Below, in pieces: positions 35,837-50,170 of a stretch of DNA of 64,000 nucleotides (positions within the stretch are counted from its first letter, which is position 1; each line of letters begins with the position of its first letter). The notes beneath the pieces are model-generated. The model did not search any database. It saw nothing but the letters and a program-made list of their open reading frames with translations, and was not told where the DNA came from. Origin of the DNA: Oxytricha trifallax (lineage: Eukaryota > Ciliophora > Spirotrichea > Sporadotrichida > Oxytrichidae); assembly GCA_000711775.1 (NCBI GenBank), contig ARYC01025606.1, positions 1 through 64,000 of the forward strand, read 5' to 3'. Made by a program: the position numbers and the translations under genes.

Positions 35837-38800
35837 GTTTTATTTATATTTGGAGAAATTGCAAAAGCAAGAATCAAACCAGTTTAATGTTATTTTATAT
35901 AGTAATGATTCATAGGAACAACTGCCAACAACATCTAGACAAGTTAAAATATCTCAATTTATTTTACTTTTCTTAATTATTATTAAATTACATTTAAGTT
36001 CCTCGATTTAATCACATCTTAATTTATTAAAAGACAATTTTTAAATATTATAAAAGAAAATCCTGAAAATATATCATACAATTAAGGTTTGTATTTTTCA
36101 TTGGGAGGTTGAAAATTCTTTGAGAGCTCTTTATTCATACTAACAGACAGCAATTTCAATCAAATCCTTGAACATCTTAGTGTTTTTAGTAGTTATTAAT
36201 AAAATACAAAAGATCAGGAATTTGTTTTATTTTAAAATCAAGAAACTGTAGTGATTTGTATATTAGCAATTATTATTTGATTATATAAAAAATGAAAGAA
36301 AAATTCTATACTTTTGTGTGATTGTTTCCAGGTTGTATTACTTTGAATAGAATCAGAAAAGATTATGCTATATTTTATAAATTGTTTCCCTAGTTTGATT
36401 CTACTTCTTTGACTATAATGCCATAATTTATTATATAATAGATAACAATTTCTATCTCTAGTACTTAGTATTTAGGTAGTTATCCATAGAAAGTGTAAGT
36501 TAGCACAATAAATAAGCAAAAGTTTGAAATGTTAGATATGCTTGGTCAATATTCTGATAGAATTATTGAAAAATGTAAAAATAGAAAACTTTTGATATAG
36601 GTATGTGAATATTGAACACTTTCTTATGCAAAGTTTATGAAAAAAGAATAACTTCTAGAGAGGTTTATATTATACATTTTGTTTTAAACCCATTTTATTT
36701 TTAATCTCTATACTTTTAATTTAATCTGTTGTTTTAATCAATTTAAACAACTTTTTATTTTGAAAAATTCATGATCGATAATATCATATTCAGTGTATTA
36801 TCTTGCTTGTTTATATGCTTTTCTATATTAATTTTCATATTATTTATGAATTTACTATTTTAACAGATAATACCATATATTTAAAATCAGTTTATGTTTA
36901 TATATATATTTTATTCTAGTTTCTATTAATTTAAATAATTTTACATATAAAATGAATAAAAATATTTTACAGCAATATTTGCATTAAATAGCTATGACTG
37001 CCCTATTTATAAGTAAATTGCAAAGAAATAAGTTCATTCTTGAGATCTTCATAAATACTATTTAAGACTATATATACTCAAATGTTAAATTAATAATTAT
37101 AGGAAAACTTAAATTCTTAATTCCTTTTATTAACGATTTACTTCATCTCTCGCGACAGTGCTTGATAATTAGTAAGCAGTAAGCTTGAAGAATTTGTCCA
37201 TCAACCTGATTTAATTTATATGTTCGATCAATTACAGTCTGACCTATTATTTGCAATTAAATATATGATTATTATAATTCTCTTTCTTAATCATATTACT
37301 TGCTATGCTTCTTTACCAAAATAAATGAAAGATGCTTTAAATTTGCTAGTAATTTCTCTAGACTCTTTTTGCACCACTTCTTTTATTTGATTTTTCATCC
37401 AGTCATTTCCTATTCAGCAATTTATGAAATTTGTCGATGAATCAAATTGAGGCGGTTATTTTAGATTTGAAACTTAATATAATAAAGTTTTATTAAGAAA
37501 TATTAATTGATGTTTTAATAGTGTTTATGTAAATAGTGAATTAAAGTATAAAAGCATTAAATTAATTGTTTATCTAATGTTTATTAATTTTCAAGTAATA
37601 TTAATAAATTTACATTAGAATTAATTCAAATTGATTAATAATTATTGTTACTTATATTGCTATAATGTGATTTTACTTATTAATAACCATCCTCTACACT
37701 AGGATATTTATTTATATTGAAATTAAAGATTAATTAAATTCTCTATAATCTTCCATTTCATGATTGTCTTCTGAAAATTTGATTGTTTTTACCAAATTAA
37801 CAGCTAATTTAGTAATTAGCTTCTAATTATCATGAATTATTTATTTACATATGTTAGTGAAACTTTAATATATTTAAATCCTTCTTAAATAGTAAAAATA
37901 ATTATGATAGTTTGGTGGACACTTGGAATAAAGGTAAAAAGAATAAGATTATGGTAAATTTCAATAAATTACAGAGTTGTATATTGCGAATAATCCTGGT
38001 AATAATAGTTAAAAGTTAAGCCTGAAAATATTCAGGAGATTTGAGATCATTAAGTTATTTGCTCGCTTCTAACATTAGAATATTTTAAAATAAAGTTGAA
38101 ACATATGAATAAATAATAACAAATAATTAAAAAAATAATAAAAATCCTTTTTTTTAATCGAATATTGCTTTAGTTTTAACACTAACATGCCAGTTAGTTT
38201 ATATTTTATAATCGATAAATAAATATGTCTGTTTAAATAATCAAAATAATAAGACTTTAAAAAAATATATTTATATGTATTTATTTATTAATAGTAACGA
38301 AACATATTAAATATAAGTCTCAGGATAAACTTAAATATAAAGACATTGAAAGAAGTATTGCAGCTAACTTTCAGCGGCAATAGGCTAATAATATTTGAAT
38401 AGTTTGGTTAACAAACCAGCTAAGTAGTGTGTATTTTCGTGGCTATTCCGTCAATAATAGCAAAATATGTAACTAATTATAAAGAATAGGTTGACATAGA
38501 CATTTTAAGAAACCTCAACTAACAAATTATTTAATTGCTGAAAATCTAGATATTTGAGTTAAAGTATAGGGAGGAAGTATATTTAGATTACTGATAGCAA
38601 TATTATTAAGCTTAAACAGTAGTATATTTGTAGCTTATAAAACTAACTTTATTTATTGTAAAATTTTTTATATGTCTTAATCATCCAAATCTATCAATTA
38701 GCAAATCTAAGTTTAATAGCTCTTTCAATATTTAATCCCAAATAATTAATATATTTTCTCTAAAAATATAAGAATCAACTATAATTCCATGACTTTAACA

Positions 38801-41240
38801 CAGGTTATAAACTTTATCATTTTGTAATAAACTTTTGCGATATAATATTTCTTGTATAGTGACTAATTAATAAATTTATTGAAAATATTCAATACTTTAT
38901 CTGCATGTCTGAACTTGATGTTATTGATAATATCCCTCTGCATTTAATCAGATTAATAGTTGAAAAAATAACATAAATATTGTACTGTAAAGCTAGTCAC
39001 TCTCTTAACCTTGAAGAATGTCTTGAAAATGTGACCATTTAAATATAAATATCGGCATTAATGTATAGAAAAATACGTCTGTTAAATTCTATGAAATATC
39101 ACATCCACCTAATAGAGTGAAAGTGAGCCTAATATTTTCACTTAAAGTCTTTAAATTCAAAGAGGAAATTGTCAATATGCACATGAAAGATTTCATTTTC
39201 TTGCTAAAAGTTTAGAAAAACCATAATGAAAATGGTAAATAACTAATAATCAATGATAGAAAATAACTTGAGAAAGAGCCTTGCGATCGCTGCTTAAATT
39301 AAACTCTAGTTTGATATCGTTCATTTGAGTACTAAATCTGTAATTAAGATGAGCAGTTAATGAAAATATTACTTTACATTCATAGATCCTAATTATTTGA
39401 TTATTTTTATAGTATATTATACATTTTAATTGAAATTCAATGCTTTACAGACCCCCCCCAACTATAACTTACAAATCAAATTTACAAAAAAATTATTTAA
39501 TAAGTTTGAATGTCTCAAATTTTATTTAACTTTTCACTTAAGACTCAAATATTGTATAAATAATTTCTCTCTGTAATTCTAATTTATTAATTAATTAATT
39601 ATTTTTAACAATTGAGATAATTTATGAGTTTTCAAAAATAAATATTTCCCTCATAATATTTTAATCTATTAAAATCATGTAATAATTCCTTAAATTGAAA
39701 AGTTTATACTCATTTTAATTAAATTATTTAGAATCAGATTTTATTCTCGTTAAGTTATTGTCATTTATGAAATCCAAATTTTAAAAGTATTTTGAATTAC
39801 TCTTTAAATAAAATTATTCAAAATATTAAATGATTATTAAAGTATATTTGTAATAGATAAGATAGTGTTTCAGCAAATGTTATTAGCTGTATTTAATATT
39901 AATATTGGTATTTTAATGCTTGAGATGTATATTATGCTTATTAGCATAAGGTTTCTGTGATTATGGTAACTTAACCTTTTTCATATTATTATTATTATGT
40001 TGATTTAATTTTAATTAATTTTTAGATTCATAATAAACTTAAGAAATTATTCTCCTTTTTTCATTAATTTTCTACTACTATGAAAAATATTTGAAATTAT
40101 TTTATATCACAAAATAATCATTATATATATTTCTTTTTAATTATGATTCAAATATTATTCTACAAATCCTTAAATAATAGGCTAACAGGCTGTAACATCA
40201 ATTTATACATGCATCTATATCATTCCTTCATACTGCCTATGATCAGTGACAAAGTTAGTAAGCTGCAACCCTAAAAATAATATAATGGGAAGATATGGAC
40301 TATCTAGGATCAGTGGTGATAAATTAATTAATTATTAAAATCCTATAAAATATTTAATCCATTTAACCCCTGACTAAATACTAACAAATAAATATAGCAA
40401 AAATATTCACAATTTTTGTTAATTGCCTCATTCACACAATAACAAGCTATTCCTTGATATTATGATTTTAATCTTCTAAGATTTAGGTGAAAATTAATTT
40501 TAATTATTACTTAATATTGTTATTAAGTTTAATATGGGTTGATTTTGTATTGTCGTAAATTTATATTAATTAATTATGATTTGATAAATCATATGTTCAA
40601 TTAAAAGTAGAACAATTTAATTTCAAGCTAAAATATTTAATTTATTATGAATCTTTCAATTAGTTGATTTAGTCATTAAATGGTTTAAAATTTTCAATCT
40701 CAAGAAAGAAAAATATTAAAAAGTTTAATAGAAGAGTATTTCAATAGATTTTCTCATCAATTAATTAAAATAATCAGCAAAAAAGCATTTATAAATACTT
40801 ACCAATGAATTGAAGAAACAAAATACAGTTTCAAGAATAATTAGGCTTAAATCAAAAGTATATGTTTAAAATTTCATTAACAGATGCAAACACAAAGGAT
40901 AAGCATATAAATAATGAAGAAACACAAGAAGATGTTATTAGAGACTTTAGTTGAACAATATTAATCGTAAGATTATTATTATAATTATTATTATTTATTA
41001 ATTGAATTTAAATATTTCTTTTAGATAATTATTATTAATGTTGCAATTTGTTGTTTAGTAAAATAGTCTTGTAGTATGAATGTGTTTATTGAACCAAAAA
41101 ATAAAGAGTAGAATAATTTGTTAAAAAGTATAATCAGAGAAGGAATAGATAATTATGTAAGTAAAACCTAAAAAAACAAATTGTAATGGAAATTGATATA
41201 CTCACTTTAATTAAATATAAGAGAATAATTATCAAGCATT
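35000..41240. other. 6-kb AT-rich region without recognisable genes
   Basis: About 78 percent A+T throughout. Frames are short or have random-like composition rich in Ile, Asn, Lys, Leu and Tyr. It contains an ATT microsatellite at 35,805-35,836 and several AT or ATT runs. I found no transposase, RNA gene or inverted repeat. This is what internally eliminated or intergenic germline DNA of a hypotrich would look like. Confidence 0.5.
35805..35836. repeat. (ATT)n microsatellite
   Basis: About ten perfect ATT units in AT-rich non-coding DNA. Confidence 0.8.
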
Positions 41241-41283
41241 AAAAATAGTTTATTTATTATTTTGACAATCTGCATATATCTAG

Positions 41284-43227
41284 TCCTGCATTCATCTGCT
41301 GTCTCCGTCGCGTCATTTTACTTCTCCAAAATGCTTAGATTCAACTTGACTTCTTTGTTGTACCGATTTTAAAACTCAGTGGCACGCTTCGTAGTGACAA
41401 GGCGTTTGATATATGCTGCTAATGATTGGGGGATGTAGGGGATCTACTAAAACCTTTCGAATGAGATACCGAAGTGCTGATCCTAAATTACTTAATTATC
41501 ATCTAGAATCTTTCTTCAACCTAGATTGTCATATACTGCAATGACATGTCGACTCCTAGAAAATCATCTCTTTAGCTGATAGACTGTAAAGCTGTTACCA
41601 GTGCTCTTTAAAACGCTGCTTCAAGCCAAGTCATGCCCGCATTAGACATCCACCACGCCTTCTACTGCATGTACCTTTGGATCTGGTTTCTATAGAAACA
41701 AATTAGGAACTATGAGTTAATTACTTTGTAGACAGGGCATTTAGATTTGTTCAAATCTCGCTATTTTATGCAACGAAAGACTTATTCAACTGGTGCGAGA
41801 TCAAACTAGTAAGGCCCCAGGAATAGAATCCGTAAGTCCAGCAGTTTCATTGCTTCCATTAGGACGAAACATTTATGGCATGGGCGTTGTCTACGATGAA
41901 GAGGCAGTTAGTTTTCTACCAAGGGTAAACTCTGCTCATATGCTTTACCATTAGGATCAGGAAGTAGATGAAGGTTGAACTATTAGTTGTCACATTATTG
42001 ACTGGGAACAGTAACTTCTCATTAATGCAAGCTGCGGCAGTAATAGAGACTCTACTCCTTCTTCTGGTTGAGGTTGAAAGGATGGTAATCCCTAGAGGAG
42101 CCCAACTATAGTGTTGACTGTCCGTGCTTTGAACAATAGTCTCATCTATATTGATAAATACTTTCCCTCGACACAGAGCACCAATATATTCAGCTGAGGC
42201 AAGTTGTCTTAAAAGTTTTGAAAGGGTCGTATTTGGCTGGGGGTAATCTAATGCACCTTATTTTATGAAAGGCCCAATACTTGCTTAAGAAATTTGGGGG
42301 GGGAAGTTTCCTGCACTGGTTTATGATTAAAAAAAAATTTTAGGGAAGTTTCCTGCATTTTTTTTAATTAAATTAACCTTTACAACAACTATCAACCAAC
42401 TTCAGGACCAATTTCATTGTTATAATTATACTTTACTTTATTATTCAATAGTCAAAATCTATCTTTAGATTCCAAAAACATTAACTTTTTTCTTTAAATA
42501 TTTGTAGGTTTTGTCTCTTAAATATTATATTGCTTTACAATAGTAATTCCAAATATTATATACAATTGTTACTGTAATTCTGATTCAATTTATCTTGTTC
42601 TTACCATGGCTATATAATGTTAGACTATATTTTCTTGAGCTACTTCAATGAAACAATATGCTCTTAATTTTTAAAGGGTCATAAAAATATTAAATTTGCT
42701 TATTTATGTAAAATTTATTAATTTAACATATAGAAAAATACAGTGCAGGAAACTTTCCCCCCCAGAAATTTAATGATACTTTACTTCGAAACATTGATTC
42801 CTAAATCATTATTGAGATCTTTTTGAATTTCTTAGACGTTTTTATGGCCCAAGATTCTTTACCAATCTCCCTGATATATTATATTGCTGTATTAGAGAGT
42901 GGGTCGGATGTTTTACGCGTGTTATTTCAAGAACATTAGGTTTTGTGGTCCCGATTTATTTCTTAATATTCGCTTAACTATAGAATATTTATTGGTTACT
43001 ATGCATTTCCCCTCATACCCTTCATTTTTAAATTTCATCACATTCTAATTTCTCACTTTGATCTAAATTCTCTAAACTGAGGATATTTTCGCTATTGTAC
43101 GAGCTTTTGAGCTGAGTTAAATCCTATAGCTTGTGTAGTGATCTATCTCATTGTGTAGTTCTAGAATGCTTATAGCCTCTATGGTAAATGTGTTTGCCTC
43201 ATGAATGCATGGTATTTCTCCATTCAT
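41284..43227 (-). pseudogene. Tc1/mariner-type (IS630 superfamily) DDE transposase gene split by a MITE
   Basis: The N-terminal half (ATG 43,227 to 42,764) is one clean frame ending in a helix-turn-helix-like segment (EIQKDLNNDLGINVSKQSII). A 468-bp element interrupts it and the frame resumes. The catalytic core follows: VFINIDETIVQSTD (first Asp), NCLFIVDNAHAH (second Asp) and PYQFDLAPVEQVF (final acidic residue, from the family's P-Y-S-P-x-L-N-P-I-E pattern). One or two base shifts occur near 42,230 and 41,900. TAA/TAG are Gln. It is not the TBE transposase. Terminal inverted repeats were not found, so the element's ends are unknown. Confidence 0.7.
42296..42763. mobile_element. MITE-like element, copy 1, inside a transposase gene
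   Basis: A 468-bp element with no coding capacity. It begins GGGGGGGGAAGTTTCCTGCA and ends with TGCAGGAAACTTTCCCCCCC, so the ends are inverted repeats. The left end carries a second GGGAAGTTTCCTGCA copy 47 bp inside. It is flanked by the 8-bp direct repeat AGAAATTT (42,288-42,295 and 42,764-42,771), a target-site duplication. Removing the element and one repeat restores the reading frame of the surrounding transposase gene. An 8-bp duplication is typical of hAT, Merlin and P superfamilies. Confidence 0.85.
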
Positions 43228-44697
43228 CTAACTTAACTTTTATAAGTGAATTGTAGAAATATATAATACAAAATAGATTATAACAATAAGCATTGTAATT
43301 ATCTGTAAAATGATAACTAATAATTTTAAATAGATATTCAAAAAAATAAGTATTTGCTTATCTTTTTATACAAATTATTATTTTTAATTATGTATTATTT
43401 GAATATATGTAGTATTAACTATGATTAAAGATGTATTAAATTTATTAACAATTAAAAATTAAGTTAAATTATTAATAATGGAAGATAATTTATAATAATT
43501 TCTGTTCTATTATAAATTCTGATCATTGAATACTGAATTTAATAGACATATATAGTTAAGACATATAAAATAAGATAATCTTTAATTCATAATATATCCA
43601 TCAGAAATGATGAGAAAATATAAGTTCATTTTTATAATTATCTCAATCTTAGATTTAAGCATAAAAAATATCTAAAATATAAAATCGAGTAAATATGAAA
43701 TAATAAAATATTAATTATTATCAAACAAAAAATGGGGCAAAAAGTCATTTACCCCACTTTTAAACATGATTTCGTTTGTATTAATGATTTTTGAATATTT
43801 ATTTCTGTAATTATCTTTTTCATAAAAAATTTGATAATTTATTAAAATTATATCAAGCTCAGCTGATGTTTAGAATGTATGGTCAAAGTACTCCAACGTC
43901 ATAATGGCGAGACTATTAATGGGCGATAACTCTATAATTATAGATATCAAGGGATCATTTTTTATAGTTGCAACAATTGCTTTAGGGTCGATGATTTTTT
44001 TGTTAGTTGTATTTTAAATCGATACTAGTTTAAAATGAATTCTTAGTTAAGGATAAGGATTATGATTAATTTCCACTAGTCACTACGTCATTAGGTTCTC
44101 TTACGCCCTAATATATCAACTAGGTCATGTTTTAAATATGCTCGTTGCTGAGAATTTAGCTATTGATCTTATATAGTAAAATCTATGAATTTTATTCAGA
44201 CTTAATCCGTGAATGAAAAGTCAAAATTTTGATTTTTTGTAAAATTGTAGTAGTTCTTTTTATTAGTTACGTTAGTGGAGGAGTAGTTTTTCATTTAAAT
44301 TCTTATGGAATTCCACTAATACTTATAGGATTCTGCCAAAAGGTACCCTGATCAAATTTCGAGATTCAAGGACTATATAGATTAATGTTCTATGCCAATT
44401 GAATGTAAGTTATTTATATAAGGAAAGATGGACTAATAGCTAATCAATTTACTGGACTTTCAAGCTAAGTTGTAAAGCAAGAAAGACTTGTATATATTCC
44501 TTTCCTAAGACTGCAAGGCCCATTTGCCAAATCTTAGATAAATCAATTTCTTTTTCTTAAGTGATATTCATAAAGGAGATAAGAATCCTTGTTTTTTATT
44601 TGAAAATAAAGTAAATCAAAAAATTAGTTAATAATAGCAATATTAATGTAAAAACAGCAATAGTAAATCTAAAAAAAACGTTTAATATTCATCGTCA
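43228..44697. other. AT-rich intergenic region
   Basis: No gene or repeat could be supported. The stretch at 43,230-43,860 is over 80 percent A+T; the rest has only random-like frames. Confidence 0.4.
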
Positions 44698-46660
44698 TCA
44701 TCGAAAATCTTAAAATATTTGACCTTCTCTTTGTGACTGCTTGAACTTCTTGCTGTTGATGCCTTCAGTCTTACCAGTTGCAATCCCTATAAAAATAGAA
44801 TGTTAGATATGTTTTTGTAACTTACATTAATGTTGAATGACAAAGAGGATACTGATCAGCTATTTTTTTTTTAATATAATTGATTAATTTATATTTTTAA
44901 TTCACTATGTTCTAAAAATATAAGGAATGTAAGCTCACCATGAGTCTTTTAAAATTCTATTGCCTAGTTTATTTAACGAGATTCTGTAAGAGTTTCTGCT
45001 ATTCCATCTTGAGATGATTTCACAGTACTTGACCTCCTAAGTCTTGCTTAGTAGCATAAATAAGTTATGAACCATTTGCCATATCCATGTGATTGCAAAA
45101 AGTAGACAGGTAATGGATAGGAGATATCTTAAACACACTCCTTCCGGATTAATTGCAAGAAATGCTATATCAGGCTAGATAAAGCCAATTTTCACGATAA
45201 GTGGAAAAGAGGTCTTTAAGTATTTAATTGCGACCTGAGTTTGCGGAGGCTTTCAATCGCTGCATGCCAATTTCCTTTAAGTGCAAAATATGACCACCTT
45301 ATAAGATTATTGCCTCAAAAGGTAAGGCAGCTGAGTTATTGAAGCCCCATTCTAAGCGTCGGCGCACAAGGCTCGAATGCGAGTAGACAAAAGATGTAAA
45401 GGAGCATTTGAGAACACACAGGAGAGACTTCTTTCAGCGAGTGAAGCGCTTGAAAACTGAATGATAGCAGATTTATCCTTAAAGAGCTTAGGTGGCAGCT
45501 TAAACTTCATGAGCGACAGTTTTGCGTAACGACCCCATCAACAGAATCATCCACTACAAAGTTAGAGTTTGAATTATAAAATATTTAACAAATGAGTCTA
45601 TAATTTATAATTTTCTAAAACACACTTACCTTTTTTTCTTCTGAGGGTGTGTAATATGTTTTGACATAGTATACTCATATATAACTGTCATTAATCTTAA
45701 CTATGTTCTTATAAAAAAAAGTGGAATAACTTGCATGCTTAAAACATATCATTTCTTAACCCGAATAATCTCCATCTTAAAAAAAGCCTTATAAGCTTTA
45801 TAATTTAGTTAGCGAACTAAATTTACTAATCATCATTAATCTAGTGCATCCACAGAAAAATAGCAATATTTGCAATTAGACGATCATATTGAGTAATAAA
45901 TGAGGGAGAGAGATTCATCAAGTATAAATTCCTTATTTGTAATTAAAATTGCAGCTGTGTTTGTTTGCGATTAAAATGTATTGATAGCGTGAATTAGCAA
46001 GTCGTATAGAGTATAGATCATCCAAAATAGTATTATGATAGATGCAATAACCCTTGAAACAATATCCTCAACAAGGTTTTAATTACAGTCCACATACTTT
46101 AGAGTTCTAGCTATGATAATAATATTGGCTTTGTTGACCCACACAAATATTAGCCCTTACATAATCTGCAAGATAAAAGAGCAGCTCATTATATACTTAA
46201 GCGGTTGTGATTATTCAGTTTATAAAACCTCTTGATTATCAGCAACGTTGACATTACCTAACAAAGATATATTGAGTGCTGGCGTATTGTGTAGGATTGT
46301 CAGGTCAGCAATCATAGGTTGATTAAGAGGTTCGAAGGTTGTGTATGTATTGAAGTGCTCTACTGTTGCCAATCACTGCTTCCTGCTGTCTTCCACATCA
46401 AATAAGAAGGCCCTCGAATTAGGCAGCTGTATTGCATTGCTCTCGCCCATAATCATCGTAAAGTTTTGATCCGTTCTCTTAGTTTCCCATAGACTTAGTT
46501 GCGCTAACAAAGGAGGCAAAGTTCTTAACCAAGCGACAGCCATTGCATATTTAGAGGGTAGGGATCGTAAGGTAGACTATTAGGCGAGCACGAAGGGCAC
46601 CAAGGTCATCAGACGCGGATGATGAAAAGGCAAGGAGCGGCTTTTCTTGTCAGTTGGCAT
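44698..46660 (-). CDS. Ciliate multi-pass membrane protein, unknown; in-frame TGA codons
   Basis: ATG 46,660 (MPTDKKSRSLPFHHP) opens a frame of about 270 codons to near 45,840. A single TGA (46,375, 95 codons in) lies between RAFLFDVEDSRKQ and LATVEHFNTYTTF. Membrane-like segments include SRVIASIIILFWMIYTLYDL. After a probable intron a second exon (about 45,560-44,939) reads in one frame if TGA near 45,440 and 45,160 are sense. It continues in phase across a 152-nt GTGAGC..ATAG intron (44,787-44,938) to GIATGKTEGINSKKFKQ and tandem TGA TGA codons at 44,695-44,700. A shifted frame of the second exon instead gives a hydrophobic helix (LLSITCLLFAITWIWQMV), so the frame there is not settled. G+C is higher than in the surroundings. 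Confidence 0.5.
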
Positions 46661-48121
46661 CTTTTAATCTTCCATAATGATTATACGTGAGGGAAATAAA
46701 ATTTAATTAGACTTAAAGTTATAATAATTAACACTCAGAATACTAAAATTAACAGTTGCTTTTTAATCTACCACTACCCCCTTGTAGTAGTAGTAGAAAT
46801 AGTAATAGTATACTTAAATTAAAAAAAGCAACCTGGACTTTTTTTTATAATAATAATGAATTTAATAAAAATAATTTTTTGTTTTAACGACCTTCAATTC
46901 TAACATCTATAATATCTTTTATATTGAGAATAACTAATTTAATTTGAACATAATCTTTTAGATATGTATAAATAAATCATTATAATATGTAAATGTAGTT
47001 AGTAATTTTCATTATAAGTTTAATTTTAATCACAAACTTAAATTTATTATAATTAATATAGTTAATAAATTTATATTAATTTATTTAATTAATAAATAAG
47101 CTTTTTTTACTTATCAAGAAAGAACAGAGGAGATAATTTGCTTGCTTAGTCTGTAAAAGATTAATAAGCCACTTTTATAGATTATAATTCGAATTTAATA
47201 GTTACTACAATTAATTAAACGAGTACTATTATATTTATTAAATAAAAAAGGATCTTATGTTAATTAATAGATATAAGAATGAAGCATGTTTAAGATGCGG
47301 GAGAGCTTCCTTTAATTAAAAATCCTTAAATAGATGTCAGCTGCACTTAAATAACTCTGCAGTGCAAGCTAAAACAACCTGCAATTAATTACAAGAAGGT
47401 AAATCACATATTTCTTTTATTATTAATTTATTTCTCAATCTGTACTTGCATTCTCTATAAATGTATTTTTGAGTTATACTGATGAGACTTATATATCAAG
47501 TAATTAGTCTATAAAATCCATATGACTAAATTTAATTATATGCATTCTTCAAATGAACAAAACACGAGAGAGGTCTGATTACAAGATCTTATAAGAACTT
47601 TATTAAATATTTATGCTCAATTAGTATGAAACTAACATTAATATTTATTTTTACTTGAATGATTGAATAATATAGTCTCTGCTTGAAGTTAAGCTGTAGA
47701 ATTTGGTATTGAAAATAAAGAAAATTTAAAGTTTATAAATTACTATAATATTATAAAGGATTCTTGTATTTTCTGGAGATGGTAATATATATCATACAAA
47801 TATTTTTGAAATAATTTAATATAAAATTCAGATGTTAAGATACTGTCAATCAACAAGAGAAGCAAAAAGGTCCTATATTTTCAGATGAATATCTTGAATT
47901 AGCTATATTAAGTTACAACTAGATGGTAGGTTCTTTACCTTTGATCAAGAAGATAGAGATTAAAATTAGGGATCATTAATTCATAATTTATTAAATAAAA
48001 AAATAAGTAATATTTATTTTATTTAATAATATTATATATGTGAAAAATGTATAATTTTCTGTTGGCTTTCACTACACAATTATAAAAGTTACCAAAAATA
48101 TACCTAAAAACAATTATATTT
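46661..48121. other. AT-rich intergenic region
   Basis: No gene or repeat was identified, apart from a short GTAGTAGTAGTAG run near 46,784. Confidence 0.4.
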
Positions 48122-50040
48122 CAGCAATTGGTCTGTGATGATCTTTGGATGAGACAGATAGATGACTTGAAATACAAGAAAACTGAATGAAAACAACAAA
48201 TGAAGCATGGGAAGATGGCATAAAGTATGAAGATTATATTGTTGATGGTAACTTTCTACAATGATATCTTTTTTTTATTATTGTAAATACTGATACTTAT
48301 ATGACCATTTAAGTTTTATTTCCAATTAAAATATTTCTTGAGCTTTTTATAAATATTTAACACAGCAAAATGTGGCTAAAATTTCTGGTTACATTTATAT
48401 TTTTTATATATATTTTTTCAAGTGTCGCTTTATCATTTTAACTATGATATGATCCCTTTTAAATTCCCAAATTTTTATTCAAGAAAATCACAACGCTTCT
48501 TTGTATTAGTTGAAAATGGAAACGGAAGAATTAATAATTCAATTACTAAATATAAAAATAATGCTACAATTCTTGGACGATCAATTCATTTTAGTTACAA
48601 TGACGAAAAATAGATGTTTATTGTTTAAAACATTAATTATAACAATAATGATCTGAAAGCTAATAATGCCGAACTTACAAATAGTAAAACTGGGTTTGCC
48701 TGTTATTATAGAGAGAAACTCTCTTTCCACTCTTTTACATAAGAACTAATTATACACTAATTACACGGAATGAAAATTGCGATTTTAAATATTTTAGCAT
48801 TTAAAATAACTTAATTTTTTGGATATCACAAGCACCAACACTATAAAGAGAAAGTAACTTTTAGTCTCAGAAAAGTCCTTCTCGAACAAAATATACTCTT
48901 GAAATTTAAAAATAATAATCACATAATTAAAGCAAATTTTTAAATATTAAACATGAAAGAAATAGAAATCGAACCAAACTGAGGAATGACAGGGTGTGAG
49001 TCTTATAACTGAGAATATCTCCATAATAGAATTTTATCAAGCAATGGTATTTTGTAGAATCACCGCATTCAGAAGAATTTATGTCAGAAATACCGTGCTA
49101 GTTGTAATTTAGCGGGAATAAATGAGACTCTTCAGAGTACATTTGCTCATCACTCTATCGCACACTTGGAAAATTGCAAGTTATTGATAATAAGCGGCGA
49201 ACTTTAATGTGTCCATTGTTACTCTAATCAGCAAGAAGTGATAAGGTGAGTAAATTATTTCCAAAAGTATTCAGCCTAAATCTTTTTGAAAATATGTAGC
49301 CGTGTTTCTAAAAATGTACGTTTACCAAATGAGTAGCGGGAGCAGATGATGCATTGGCATCACTGTTAGTAATTTCTGCGGGAGTAACTAAGTAACCAGA
49401 CTTAGAATATTCCCAATATTATTACGAAGAGAATATATGATATCTACTATTGCAAGATACTTAGATCTCTATAACTAGCTACTCTGGTCATGCAGCTATA
49501 TATACTCCGTAACTTGAAACACCCGTGAATATATACTTACACTAGTAAAGTGACTACATACATTAGTTTGCTACTGTTCTATACAAGTAGAATCCCAGGA
49601 ATATCTTTGACTAGGCTACTTAATCACTCCTGTACAGGTTTCTCACGTGAGTATTAGTATTTCGCGAACGTTGATACCCTTTTGGGAAACGTATATTATA
49701 AGTAAAAAGACCATCAGCATCCATAAGGAACTTGGCTAAATTCTTTTGAACAAAATTTACTCTCTTTATGAGATCTCGGCAGCTGAAGTAACTATAAATC
49801 TCTGCTCAAACTATGAATGATAACTATGACAAGATAATTCCTTAATGCTGCGATTTTTGAATGAGCAAATGCACTCTGAGATGAAGTGCTTATTAGAGTA
49901 CTATGTATTCAAAAAAGTTATAGCTAGGGGTAGTGCTTCATCTTTTGAGAATTCATACAAGTTTCACTACATAATAAGTATCTAAAGTGATGGCAGTTGC
50001 ATAAGTAGATATACCTCGTCTCATTGCACCTCTCTGTCTA
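48122..50040 (+). CDS. Coding-like locus, unresolved exons
   Basis: Several plus-strand stretches look coding: LVCDDLWMRQIDDLKYKK near 48,130 with a donor-like GTAACT at 48,248; a long open frame from 48,422; and, from 49,300 to 50,040, overlapping frames of protein-like composition (for example QISITSYSGHAAIYTPQLET near 49,480 and NEQMHSEMKCLLEYYVFKK near 49,860). The parts do not join in one frame unless TGA is sense several times or indels are assumed. No family recognised. Treat it as one locus of uncertain structure. Confidence 0.35.
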
Positions 50041-50170
50041 AATACCATTTTTTGTTTTATTATTAGTCGTATTTAAGAGAAATTAAAAAATAATCAAGAT
50101 TTAATTGGAAATCTTAATTATAAAAACTTTCCCATCTCAAGGCAATATGATGTAATGTGATTTGAGTATT

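Noticed and set aside
49297..50040. A frame with eight TGA codons that would all make plausible Trp
   Set aside because: The other two frames of the same stretch read better as protein in places, so most of these TGA are probably out of frame. I did not count them as evidence for sense UGA.
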